Below are positions 32,640 to 39,333 of a stretch of 39,333 nucleotides of DNA, one piece after another. Source of the DNA: Paracoccaceae bacterium (GTDB lineage: Bacteria; Pseudomonadota; Alphaproteobacteria; Rhodobacterales; Rhodobacteraceae). Location of the stretch: the NCBI GenBank assembly GCA_024742405.1, contig JANSYP010000015.1, positions 1-39,333 on the forward strand, written 5' to 3'. Positions within the stretch are counted from its first letter, which is position 1; each line of letters starts with the position of its first letter. The notes under the pieces are model-generated. The model ran no database searches and was not told the DNA's origin. It saw only the letters and a program-made list of their open reading frames with translations. The translations under genes and the position numbers were made by a program.

Positions 32640-33500
32640 TCACATTTGCCAGACCCGCGGCAACCCGCCGCCGAGCTGCGCCAGAACCGCCGACAGCAGG
32701 CGGCGCAGCGGTTGCGCGTCCGCCGCAAGGGCGCGCAATACCATCCGCCCCTGCCAGGCCGACGCGGCCGCCTCAACATCTCCGGGCGCACTGTCGATCA
32801 AGCCCCGCAGGGGTTCAAGCCGATCCTCCGCGTCCTCCCCCACAAAGACCACGCTGGCCATCGCCCGCGCACCGCCGAGCGTCGCGACCCCATCGCGCTT
32901 TGCCAGATTCTCTTGTCCGAAAGCGAAGGGATCCAGATAGACCGGCGCACCCGCGCGGCGGATCTCGCGCCAGTCGCGGAAGTCCAGCCGCGCGACAGTC
33001 TCGCCCATCGCCGCACGGCCCAGAACGACGCTCTCGCAGGCCAGACAACTTGCGCCCTCGGCCAGATCGATCCGCGTGCGCCGATGAAGCGCCGCGCCAT
33101 CGAAAAGGATTGTCTCCTGGGGCAGCCAGGACAGATGCCCGCCCGCACCAACGGTAATCTCGACATCCAGACGCGCCGGCGGAAGTTCGGGCAGGCTGCA
33201 ATAGGCGCGCTCTGCGGTCTGGGTGGTCGCTACGGCGCGCGCGCCGTCGCCCAGCGACAGCGCATAGCGCAGATTGTCACCGCCCGTGAGACCTCCGGCG
33301 GTGTTCAGCAGCACGACCTCGGGGTCGGCCCCGTGCACCCGCGGCAGCATCGCCTTGGCCGCGCCGGACTGTGCCAGTCCGGTCAGCCGGGTCGCCCCGC
33401 GGCGCCGCGCCATCGCGACCTCTGCCACGCCACGCATCCGCTGATGTGCCGGAGCGGCCCGCGCCACGGCGGTTTTCTCCAGAATTTCGGCTGCCTGCAT
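32640..33500 (-). CDS. ureD: Urease accessory protein UreD
   Basis: Chaperone that helps assemble the nickel active site of urease, acting with UreF and UreG. The protein is 286 aa. [31 protein letters not shown] and [11 protein letters not shown] are hallmarks. The ATG at 33500 has GGAGGACC upstream. It heads ureD-ureA-ureB, the usual order in Rhodobacteraceae. Divergent from pyrC across 170 bp, which hold the promoters; a partial sigma-54-like TGGCA-GC element is too weak to call. Confidence 0.95.
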   Translation of the reverse strand: MQAAEILEKTAVARAAPAHQRMRGVAEVAMARRRGATRLTGLAQSGAAKAMLPRVHGADPEVVLLNTAGGLTGGDNLRYALSLGDGARAVATTQTAERAYCSLPELPPARLDVEITVGAGGHLSWLPQETILFDGAALHRRTRIDLAEGASCLACESVVLGRAAMGETVARLDFRDWREIRRAGAPVYLDPFAFGQENLAKRDGVATLGGARAMASVVFVGEDAEDRLEPLRGLIDSAPGDVEAAASAWQGRMVLRALAADAQPLRRLLSAVLAQLGGGLPRVWQM

Positions 33501-33670
33501 CGGTCCTCCGGTTCGCGGCAATACAGCAAGACAGGTTCCGCGCAGCAACCACCGCTCGGGTTCCGGCCCGATATCCGGCGGACCGGACACGCGCTTGCAC
33601 ATTTTTTGGGCACCCGGCGCACCCAATGCCACACTGGTCCTCGGCCCGCGCTTTGGCTAAGCCCGTTACC

Positions 33671-34714
33671 ATGACCGAAACGCTCACCATTCGCCGCCCC
33701 GACGATTGGCATCTTCATCTGCGCGACGGCGCCGTGATGAAGGCCGTTCTGCCCGAAACCGCCCGCCATTTCGGCCGCGCCCTGGTGATGCCAAACCTCG
33801 TGCCGCCGGTGGTCACCGCGGCCGACGCAGCCGAGTACCGAGACCGGATCCTGGCGGCGAAACCCAAGGGCTCGAAATTCCGGCCTGTCATGACGCTCTA
33901 CTTGACCGAGGACACCGACCCGGTGAATGTCCGCGCCGCGGCCGAGATCGGACTGATCCGCGCGGTCAAACTCTACCCCGCCGGCGCGACCACCAACTCG
34001 GCCTCCGGCGTGCGCGATTTCTCGCGCGTGCGGCGGGTGCTCGAGACGATGGCCACCATCGGCCTGCCGCTCTGCGTCCATGGCGAGGTGACCGACGCGG
34101 ACGTGGACATCTTCGACCGCGAGAAGGTCTTCATCGACACGGTGCTCGACCCGATCCGCCGCGATATTCCCAAGCTGCGCGTGGTGCTGGAACATATCAC
34201 CACCAGCGACGGCATCGACTATGTCAAGGACCAGCCCGAAGGCATGATGGGCGGCACCATCACCACGCACCACTTGATCATCGACCGCAACCACATCCTC
34301 GTGGGTGGGATCAAGCCGCATTACTACTGCCTTCCGGTGGCCAAGCGGGCGACACACCGCGACGCGCTGGTGGCCGCGGCGACTTCGGGTGACGCGCATT
34401 TCTTTCTCGGCACCGACAGCGCCCCCCATACTGACGAGTTGAAGGAAAACGCCTGCGGCTGCGCGGGGATTTTCTCGGCCACCAACACGCTCTCCTGTCT
34501 GGCGGAGGTCTTCGAACGCCAAGGTGCGCTCGACAGGCTCGAAGGCTTCACGTCGCTCCACGGACCCGCCTTCTACAAGCTGGAGCCCAACGCAGACAGC
34601 ATCACCCTGACCAAGGGCAAGCCGGTCGACTATCCCACGAAGATCAAGTCCAAGAAGGGCCCGATCACCCTTTTCGATCCGGGATTTCCGCTCCATTGGC
34701 GCGTGGAAGACTGA
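33671..34714 (+). CDS. pyrC: Dihydroorotase (class II)
   Basis: Interconverts carbamoyl-aspartate and dihydroorotate in pyrimidine synthesis. The protein is 347 aa, similar to E. coli PyrC. Metal ligands are visible: DWHLHLRDG, Lys in [13 protein letters not shown] (carboxylated), HGEVTD, EHITT and GTDSAPH. The start at 33671 begins [16 protein letters not shown]; a longer in-frame extension is within the divergent ureD region and is not conserved. Followed after 43 bp by pyrE, forming a pyrimidine unit. Confidence 0.97.
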   Translation: MTETLTIRRPDDWHLHLRDGAVMKAVLPETARHFGRALVMPNLVPPVVTAADAAEYRDRILAAKPKGSKFRPVMTLYLTEDTDPVNVRAAAEIGLIRAVKLYPAGATTNSASGVRDFSRVRRVLETMATIGLPLCVHGEVTDADVDIFDREKVFIDTVLDPIRRDIPKLRVVLEHITTSDGIDYVKDQPEGMMGGTITTHHLIIDRNHILVGGIKPHYYCLPVAKRATHRDALVAAATSGDAHFFLGTDSAPHTDELKENACGCAGIFSATNTLSCLAEVFERQGALDRLEGFTSLHGPAFYKLEPNADSITLTKGKPVDYPTKIKSKKGPITLFDPGFPLHWRVED

Positions 34715-34757
34715 CCGAAAAGCCGCCCCCCAGCCCGTCAGACCAGGACCCCTGCCC

Positions 34758-35438
34758 ATGATCCCCTCCAGCTTCCCCCCCGCCGACGAGATCGCCCGCC
34801 TGACCGCGCGGATGCTGCTGGAAGTCGAGGCCGTGCATTTCAACGCCGCGGAGCCCTTCACCCTGGCCTCCGGCCTGCCCTCACCCACCTATATCGACTG
34901 CCGCAAGCTAATCTCCTTCCCGCGCATCCGGTCGACGCTGATGGATTTTCTGGCCGTGACGGTACTGCGCGATGCCGGGTTCGAGGCGTTCGACAACATC
35001 GCCGGAGGCGAGACCGCGGGCATCCCGTTTTCCGCACTGATCGCCGAACGGCTGGCGCTGCCCATGACCTACGTGCGCAAGAAACCCAAAGGCTACGGAC
35101 GCAACGCTCGGATCGAAGGGGTGATGGGCGAAGGCGACCGGGTGCTGCTGGTGGAGGATCTGACGACCGATGGCGGCTCCAAGCTCAGCTTCGTCGACGC
35201 CATCCGCGAAACTGGCGCAAGCTGCGCCCATACCGCGGTGATCTTTTCCTATGGCATCTTTCCGGAAACCGAGAAAACCCTGGGCGATCATGGCGTTACA
35301 CTGCATTCATTATGCACCTGGCACGATGTGTTGACCGAGGCCCGCGCCCAGGGCGCGTTCGATACCGCCACGCTCGACGGCGTCGCGGCCTTCCTCGCCG
35401 ATCCACGCGGCTGGCAGGCCGCCCACGCAAAATCCTGA
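34758..35438 (+). CDS. pyrE: Orotate phosphoribosyltransferase
   Basis: Converts orotate plus PRPP to orotidine 5'-phosphate. The protein is 226 aa. The PRPP-binding motif [14 protein letters not shown] and catalytic-loop region [18 protein letters not shown] are present; the N-terminal extension is slightly long, as in other alphaproteobacterial members. AGGACC precedes the ATG. It is the second gene after pyrC, and is convergent with mltG (104-bp gap). Confidence 0.96.
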   Translation: MIPSSFPPADEIARLTARMLLEVEAVHFNAAEPFTLASGLPSPTYIDCRKLISFPRIRSTLMDFLAVTVLRDAGFEAFDNIAGGETAGIPFSALIAERLALPMTYVRKKPKGYGRNARIEGVMGEGDRVLLVEDLTTDGGSKLSFVDAIRETGASCAHTAVIFSYGIFPETEKTLGDHGVTLHSLCTWHDVLTEARAQGAFDTATLDGVAAFLADPRGWQAAHAKS

Positions 35439-35493
35439 GCACACCAGTTGCAGCGGTGCGGCAGGGGCCCTTTGTGCGGCCCTGGCCGGACAA

Positions 35494-35527
35494 GGGGAGA
35501 AAAACCTCCGCCGGGCCCCGCCCGGCG
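35494..35527 (-). terminator. Rho-independent terminator of fabF-mltG
   Basis: An 8-bp GC stem (CGCCGGGC with GCCCGGCG) closes on a CCC loop at 35509-35527. On the minus strand it is followed by GAGGTTTTTC. It lies 16 bp after the mltG stop. Confidence 0.8.
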
Positions 35528-35542
35528 ACCGCAAGGCTCGCG

Positions 35543-36694
35543 TTACTGGTTGGCCTGCTGGCGCTCGATCTCGCGCCAGCGGCGCACATTGGCGTTGTGC
35601 TCGTCCAGCGTTCGGGCAAAGGCGTGCCCGCCCGTCCCGTCAGCCACGAAGAACACGTAGTCGCTCTGATCGGGGTTCAGCGCCGCTTCGATGGCCGCCG
35701 CGCCGGGGTTGGCAATGGGCGTCGGCGGCAGCCCTTCGATGACATAGGTGTTGTAGGGCGTGGCCCGGCGCAGCTCGCTCTGGCGCAGCCCGCGCCCCAG
35801 CGTGCCCTCGCCATTGGTAACTCCGTAGATCACCGTCGGGTCGGTCTGGAGCCGCATGCCGCGATTCAGCCGGTTGACGAAGACCGAGGCCACCAGAGGG
35901 CGCTCTTCGGCCACGGCGGTTTCCTTCTCGATGATCGAGGCGAGCGTCAGCGCCTCAAAGGGCGTCTCGATCGGCAGCCCCTCGGCCCGCCCGGCCCAGG
36001 CCGCGGCCAGCGTCGCCTCCTGCGCGCCGCGCATCGCCGCCAGCAGCTCCTCGCGCGACGTACCGGGCACCACATCGTAACTGCCCGGCGCCAGCGTGCC
36101 CTCCGCGGGCACCTCGGCCACGGCACCCTCCAGAAACTCCGCCCGGCGCAGCCCGTCCGCGACCTGCCAACTCGTGGCGCCTTCCACCAGCGTAACACGA
36201 AACCGGCCGAACGGGTCCTCGACGAATTCTGCATAGGCCGGGGGCGCCGCCTCGCCGGGCACGAAGCTCGCGAGCTCCACATAGCCGCCCGCGCCGGGAT
36301 CCAGCTCGCGCAGTTCCACCTCCAGATCGGTCACCCCGATGCGATAGTTCAACTCGCGCCCACAGGTGCTCTGCCCGTCGCCCGTGACCAGGGCCACGAT
36401 CTCGGACATGGACGCACCGGGCGGGATCAGGAAATTGCCCGCCTTCAGGTCAGGCGCCCGACCGCTATACTCGGCCCCCAGCCGCAGGATCAGCGGGTTG
36501 GAAAGGGCGGCCTGCTCCACCAGATCCTCCGACACGTTTACGATCGTCCCGCCGCGCGGCACGCTCAGGCAAACCGCCTCGGTGAACTGCTGCGGTGCCT
36601 CGTACCGGTTCTGCCCCCAGGCGATCACGATCCCGACGCCGATCAGTCCGACGATGAGCAGACTGAGCGTGTTGGAGGCCAGCGACCGCCACAT
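35543..36694 (-). CDS. mltG: Endolytic transglycosylase MltG
   Basis: Inner-membrane lytic transglycosylase that cuts nascent glycan strands and ends their elongation. The protein is 383 aa: an N-terminal membrane helix (about 8-26), a LysM-like region, then the YceG domain with the catalytic Glu in ASIIEKETAVAEERPLVASVF and DPTVIYG, and ending LDEHNANVRRWREIE. The ATG at 36694 overlaps the fabF stop by 1 nt (TGATG), so the genes are coupled. This fabF-mltG pairing is common in alphaproteobacteria. Confidence 0.94.
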   Translation of the reverse strand: MWRSLASNTLSLLIVGLIGVGIVIAWGQNRYEAPQQFTEAVCLSVPRGGTIVNVSEDLVEQAALSNPLILRLGAEYSGRAPDLKAGNFLIPPGASMSEIVALVTGDGQSTCGRELNYRIGVTDLEVELRELDPGAGGYVELASFVPGEAAPPAYAEFVEDPFGRFRVTLVEGATSWQVADGLRRAEFLEGAVAEVPAEGTLAPGSYDVVPGTSREELLAAMRGAQEATLAAAWAGRAEGLPIETPFEALTLASIIEKETAVAEERPLVASVFVNRLNRGMRLQTDPTVIYGVTNGEGTLGRGLRQSELRRATPYNTYVIEGLPPTPIANPGAAAIEAALNPDQSDYVFFVADGTGGHAFARTLDEHNANVRRWREIERQQANQ

Positions 36695-37956
36695 CAGGCA
36701 TCGACCTTGCTGAGCACCAGCGACGCGTTGGTGCCGCCGAAGCCAAAGGAATTGGATAGCGCGATGTTGATCTCGCGCTCGCGTTTTTCGTTGGGCGCCA
36801 AATCGATCCTGGAGTCGACAGCCGGGTTCTCCAGATTGATCGTCGGGGGTGCCACCTGATCGCGCAACGCCAGGATGCTGAACACCGCCTCGACCGCGCC
36901 CGCAGCGCCTAGGAGATGGCCCACGGCGGATTTGGTCGAGGACATGGTGGCCTTTCCGGCCGCATCGCCCAGCAGCCGCTCCACCGCGCCAAGCTCGATC
37001 GTGTCCGCCATGGTCGAGGTCCCGTGGGCATTGATATAATCGACCCTGTCGGGCGAGATGCCGGCTCGTTTGAGCGCAGCCGTCATCGACCGCGTGGCTC
37101 CCGCGCCATCCTCAGACGGTGCCGTGATGTGATAAGCGTCGCCGGACATGCCGTAACCGACGACCTCCGCGTAAATCTTGGCGCCGCGTGCCAGGGCGTG
37201 CTCGTACTCCTCCAGCACGACGATGCCCGCGCCCTCGCCCATCACGAACCCGTCGCGGTCCTCGTCATAGGGGCGGCTCGCGGTCTCAGGGGCGTTGCCG
37301 CGCTTGGTCGAGAGTGCCTTGCATGCGTTGAAGCCCGCGATCCCGATCTCGCAGATCGACGCCTCCGCACCGCCCGCGACCATCACATCCGCGTCGCCCC
37401 ACTGGATCAGTCGCGCCGCATCGCCGATGGCATGCGCCCCGGTCGAACAGGCCGTGACCACCGCGTGGTTCGGCCCGGTGAAGCCATAGCGGATCGACAC
37501 CTGCCCGGAGACGAGATTGATCAAGGAGCCAGGGATGAAGAACGGCGATACCCGCCGCGGACCCTTGTCGCGCAAGACGATCGCCGTGTCCGCGATGGTC
37601 GAAAGCCCGCCGATACCTGAGCCGATCATCACGCCGGTGCGCTCCCGATCCTCTTCACTCTCGGGCATCCAGTTCGCGTCGCGCACAGCCTCATCCACGG
37701 CGGCCATCCCGAACAGGATAAAATCGTCGACCTTGCGCCGCTCCTTGGGCACCATCACGTCATCGGGATTGAAGGTACCGTTGCTGCCGTCGCCCAGCGG
37801 CACCTCGCAGGCATAGGTCGTGGCCAAATGACCGGCGTCAAAACGCGAGATCGTCCCGGCACCCGACTGCCCGTCCAGTAGCCGGGTCCAGGTTTCTTCC
37901 ACGCCATTGGCAAGGGGGCTGACCATTCCCAGCCCGGTGACGACGACACGACGCAT
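36694..37956 (-). CDS. fabF: Beta-ketoacyl-ACP synthase II
   Basis: Elongates acyl-ACP chains by condensation with malonyl-ACP in fatty acid synthesis. The protein is 420 aa. Nucleophile Cys170 is in VVTACSTGAHA; His ligands are in NAHGTSTMADTIE and SAVGHLLGAAGAVE; the end NSFGFGGTNASLVL is conserved. The ATG at 37956 has AAGGGG upstream; the longer frame to 38565 runs through the tRNA and is not a gene. acpP, usually directly upstream, is absent. Region 37957-38224 has no other gene. Confidence 0.97.
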   Translation of the reverse strand: MRRVVVTGLGMVSPLANGVEETWTRLLDGQSGAGTISRFDAGHLATTYACEVPLGDGSNGTFNPDDVMVPKERRKVDDFILFGMAAVDEAVRDANWMPESEEDRERTGVMIGSGIGGLSTIADTAIVLRDKGPRRVSPFFIPGSLINLVSGQVSIRYGFTGPNHAVVTACSTGAHAIGDAARLIQWGDADVMVAGGAEASICEIGIAGFNACKALSTKRGNAPETASRPYDEDRDGFVMGEGAGIVVLEEYEHALARGAKIYAEVVGYGMSGDAYHITAPSEDGAGATRSMTAALKRAGISPDRVDYINAHGTSTMADTIELGAVERLLGDAAGKATMSSTKSAVGHLLGAAGAVEAVFSILALRDQVAPPTINLENPAVDSRIDLAPNEKREREINIALSNSFGFGGTNASLVLSKVDA

Positions 37957-38224
37957 AGCCTGCCCCTTTTTCTTGGTCTCGTTGTTTACTGCCACCGCCT
38001 GATACCGTGCCACACAGCCCCGGGGCAAGCGCAAGCCCACCCCGATCCCCCCGGCCGGGCGATTTCCCTCCGCACCGATGCGTGAAATCCCGTCCCCGCC
38101 GCGCACGATCTGCGACGCCACTTCGACACAGCATTCTCGACGCGCCTGCGGGCGGCAATTTCTTCCTCGCCTCCGTCGAGCAGCTTTGCTAGAGCAACCG
38201 CGCCCGTCCTCCGTGCGGGCAGGC

Positions 38225-38309
38225 GCGGGTGTGGCGGAATTGGTAGACGCACCAGATTTAGGTTCTGGCGCCGCAAGGCGTGGGGGTTCGAGTCCCTTCA
38301 CCCGCACCA
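38225..38309 (+). tRNA. tRNA-Leu (anticodon UAG)
   Basis: An 85-nt tRNA. The acceptor stem GCGGGTG pairs with CACCCGC, followed by A and an encoded CCA. A long variable arm of the class II type (GCGCCGCAAGGCGT) is present. Anticodon stem CCAGA/TCTGG encloses loop TTTAGGT with anticodon TAG. The T arm holds GGTTCGAGTCC. It lies between fabF and the recombinase remnant. Confidence 0.97.
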
Positions 38310-38343
38310 ACACTACCCTTGGCGCTGAACCGTCCCTATTGCC

Positions 38344-38999
38344 TTGAAGGAAAACTGGTTCGAGGGTTCTAGCCCCCTGTTTCTCGCAGAATCGGAGCCG
38401 GCCCGCGAAGGCCAGTTTGAGCACCAGTTGGCGGCCCTGGATGCTCCCGCTTTCCCACAATTTCCAACTGCTGGCGAGGAATATGGGAGTTGGTTCTGGT
38501 TGTTTTTTCGAACTTGCCCGGCGGTTCGAAGTGTTGCGCCAGTTTTGCTCGCCTAGACGGCGCACTGTTTCTCCGGATCTCCGATCCTTTCTTTAAAGGT
38601 TCGGATTACCCGGGCGTCGGACGCCTCGGGATGCGCATAAGCAACGTCTCGATCTGCTTCTCGAATTGGCCCAGTTTCAGTTTGTCGGACCGGATGATCT
38701 GCTGCGTCTGTTCACAGAGCGCCGTCCAGGCGTCGCGGAACATCGCGCGGGCCAGGGAGAGAAGTTTTTAGGACGGCTGTGGCTGCTTGATGAGATCGCC
38801 GACATCGGCTTAGATCTTGTCGCGGGAAGGACTTGTCGTAGCTCTCGCAGCTCTTAGCCTGGCACAGATAACAGGCGTAGTGTCTGCCATTGCCCTCGGT
38901 GATCCAAGACCGCAGAGGAACCTCGCAATCGCCGCAGAGTACGATGCCGCGCTGGGCAAATGCGTCGCCGATCCATTTCGCATCGGAGTTTTGGCCTGA
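38344..38999 (-). pseudogene. Decayed serine site-specific recombinase (C-terminal part)
   Basis: In separate frames the minus strand encodes a zinc-ribbon segment (AFAQRGIVLCGDCEVPLRSW..., with a later YACYLCQAKSCESYDKSFPR), then a coiled coil (LARAMFRDAWTALCEQ...FEKQIETLLMRI), then KLWESGSIQGRQLVLKLAFAGRLRFCEKQGARTLEP at the C-terminus. This is the order in the C-terminal half of large serine recombinases. At least three frameshifts and in-frame TAA codons break it. The resolvase catalytic domain is missing, cut off at about 39000 where the IS remnant begins. The remnant reaches to within 35 bp of the tRNA. Confidence 0.85.
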
Positions 39000-39051
39000 G
39001 CCTCCCCATCTGAATTGGTCCCCGTTATGCTTAGGAAACGGAGGACCCGGA

Positions 39052-39333
39052 ATGGCGAACAAGCGGTGCAAGCCCGAGGAGGTCGCACAGAAGCTACGGA
39101 AGGTTGATGTGCGTGTCGGCCTGGGCATGGCGCGCGTGGATGCGATGAGAGAAGTGCGCAACGAGCCCTTGTCTGCCATTGGTCCGCGCCCCATGGACGG
39201 CGGCCCCGCGTTCGTGGCCATGGACGTTCGGGCCTGGATCACTGCGGCCGGCGCCAGAACCGCCTTCATCGAACCAGGCAGCCTTGGGAGACCGGCGACG
39301 TCGAGGGCTTCGACGCCCGGTTCCGGGACGAGC
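39052..39333 (+). pseudogene. Collapsed IS3-family transposase (orfA start joined to orfB end)
   Basis: The ATG at 39052 opens MANKRCKPEEVAQKLRKVD, the start of IS3-type OrfA. After about 40 codons the sequence switches to GPAFVAMDVRAWITAAGARTAFIEPGS, the late DDE part of OrfB. Most of both genes is therefore deleted. A frameshift follows, since the expected continuation (DVEGFDARFRDE) is found in another frame. The element runs off the right edge. The upstream TGAATTGGTCCCCG may be part of an end repeat. Confidence 0.85.

Noticed and set aside
33501-33670. Possible sigma-54 promoter for ureD
   Set aside because: The TGGCA...TGC fragment has wrong spacing and weak match; not enough to call.
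38344-38380. Possible second copy of the tRNA-Leu 3' end (GGTTCGAGGGTTC)
   Set aside because: Only the GGTTCGAG core agrees with the tRNA T arm; the remainder differs, so it is not an att repeat.
1-39333. CRISPR array or riboswitch
   Set aside because: No regularly spaced direct repeats with unique spacers were seen, and no leader matched a known riboswitch by eye.

Overview
The window is a high-GC chromosomal segment from an alphaproteobacterium, almost certainly a member of the Rhodobacteraceae (Roseobacter group). This is judged from protein family resemblance and gene content: pntAB, PHB genes phaA-phaB, ETF-quinone oxidoreductase, COX15-type heme A synthase, class II PyrC, decaprenyl-type polyprenyl synthase and ureDAB. 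No database search was possible. Coding density is very high; many neighbours overlap by 1-4 nt or are convergent with overlapping 3' ends.

Layout. 1-1389: a partial TPR-repeat protein leaving the left edge. 1.5-4.6 kb: pntA-pntB and their terminator. 4.8-6.3 kb: a membrane methyltransferase and a periplasmic metallo-beta-lactamase-fold protein behind an ATTC-N8-GAAT (SqrR/BigR-type) operator. 6.4-9.9 kb: an acetyltransferase, an exported protein, a D-lyxose isomerase-family protein, DNA glycosylase tag and a stand-alone EAL protein. 10.1-12.1 kb: phaA-phaB, closed by a strong terminator. 12.1-18.4 kb: a 42-aa protein divergent from a LysR regulator, a DUF465 protein, a TrmN6-like methyltransferase with a DUF2007 protein, polyprenyl synthase convergent with ispE, and a large exported TPR protein. 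18.4-21.7 kb: ETF-QO, greA and a membrane-anchored protein. 21.7-26.5 kb: a tightly overlapped molybdenum-cofactor operon (fdhD-mobA-mobB-moeA-GNAT) whose MoeA carries an N-terminal RNase-H-like domain. 26.5-30.2 kb: azlCD, then ctaA with a carboxypeptidase M32. 30.4-31.9 kb: two phasin-like genes, one with a PhaR-type site in its promoter, the other with a histone-H1-like Ala/Lys/Pro tail. 32-33.5 kb: ureD-ureA-ureB with no ureC following. 33.7-35.4 kb: pyrC-pyrE. 35.5-38.0 kb: fabF-mltG. 38.2 kb to the end: tRNA-Leu(UAG) followed by a decayed serine recombinase and a collapsed IS3-type element.

Functional themes: PHB metabolism appears at two places (phaA-phaB; the phasin-like pair). Isoprenoid/quinone supply (ispE, polyprenyl synthase) sits close to the quinone-linked ETF-QO. 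The right end looks like the remnant of an integrated island beside a tRNA, and the urease cluster is incomplete. The most interesting leads are the PhaF-like two-domain protein, the CTGC-N3-GCAG site, the ATTC-N8-GAAT operator in front of a metallo-beta-lactamase-fold protein lacking its HxHxDH motif, the MoeA fusion, and the orphan ureDAB.
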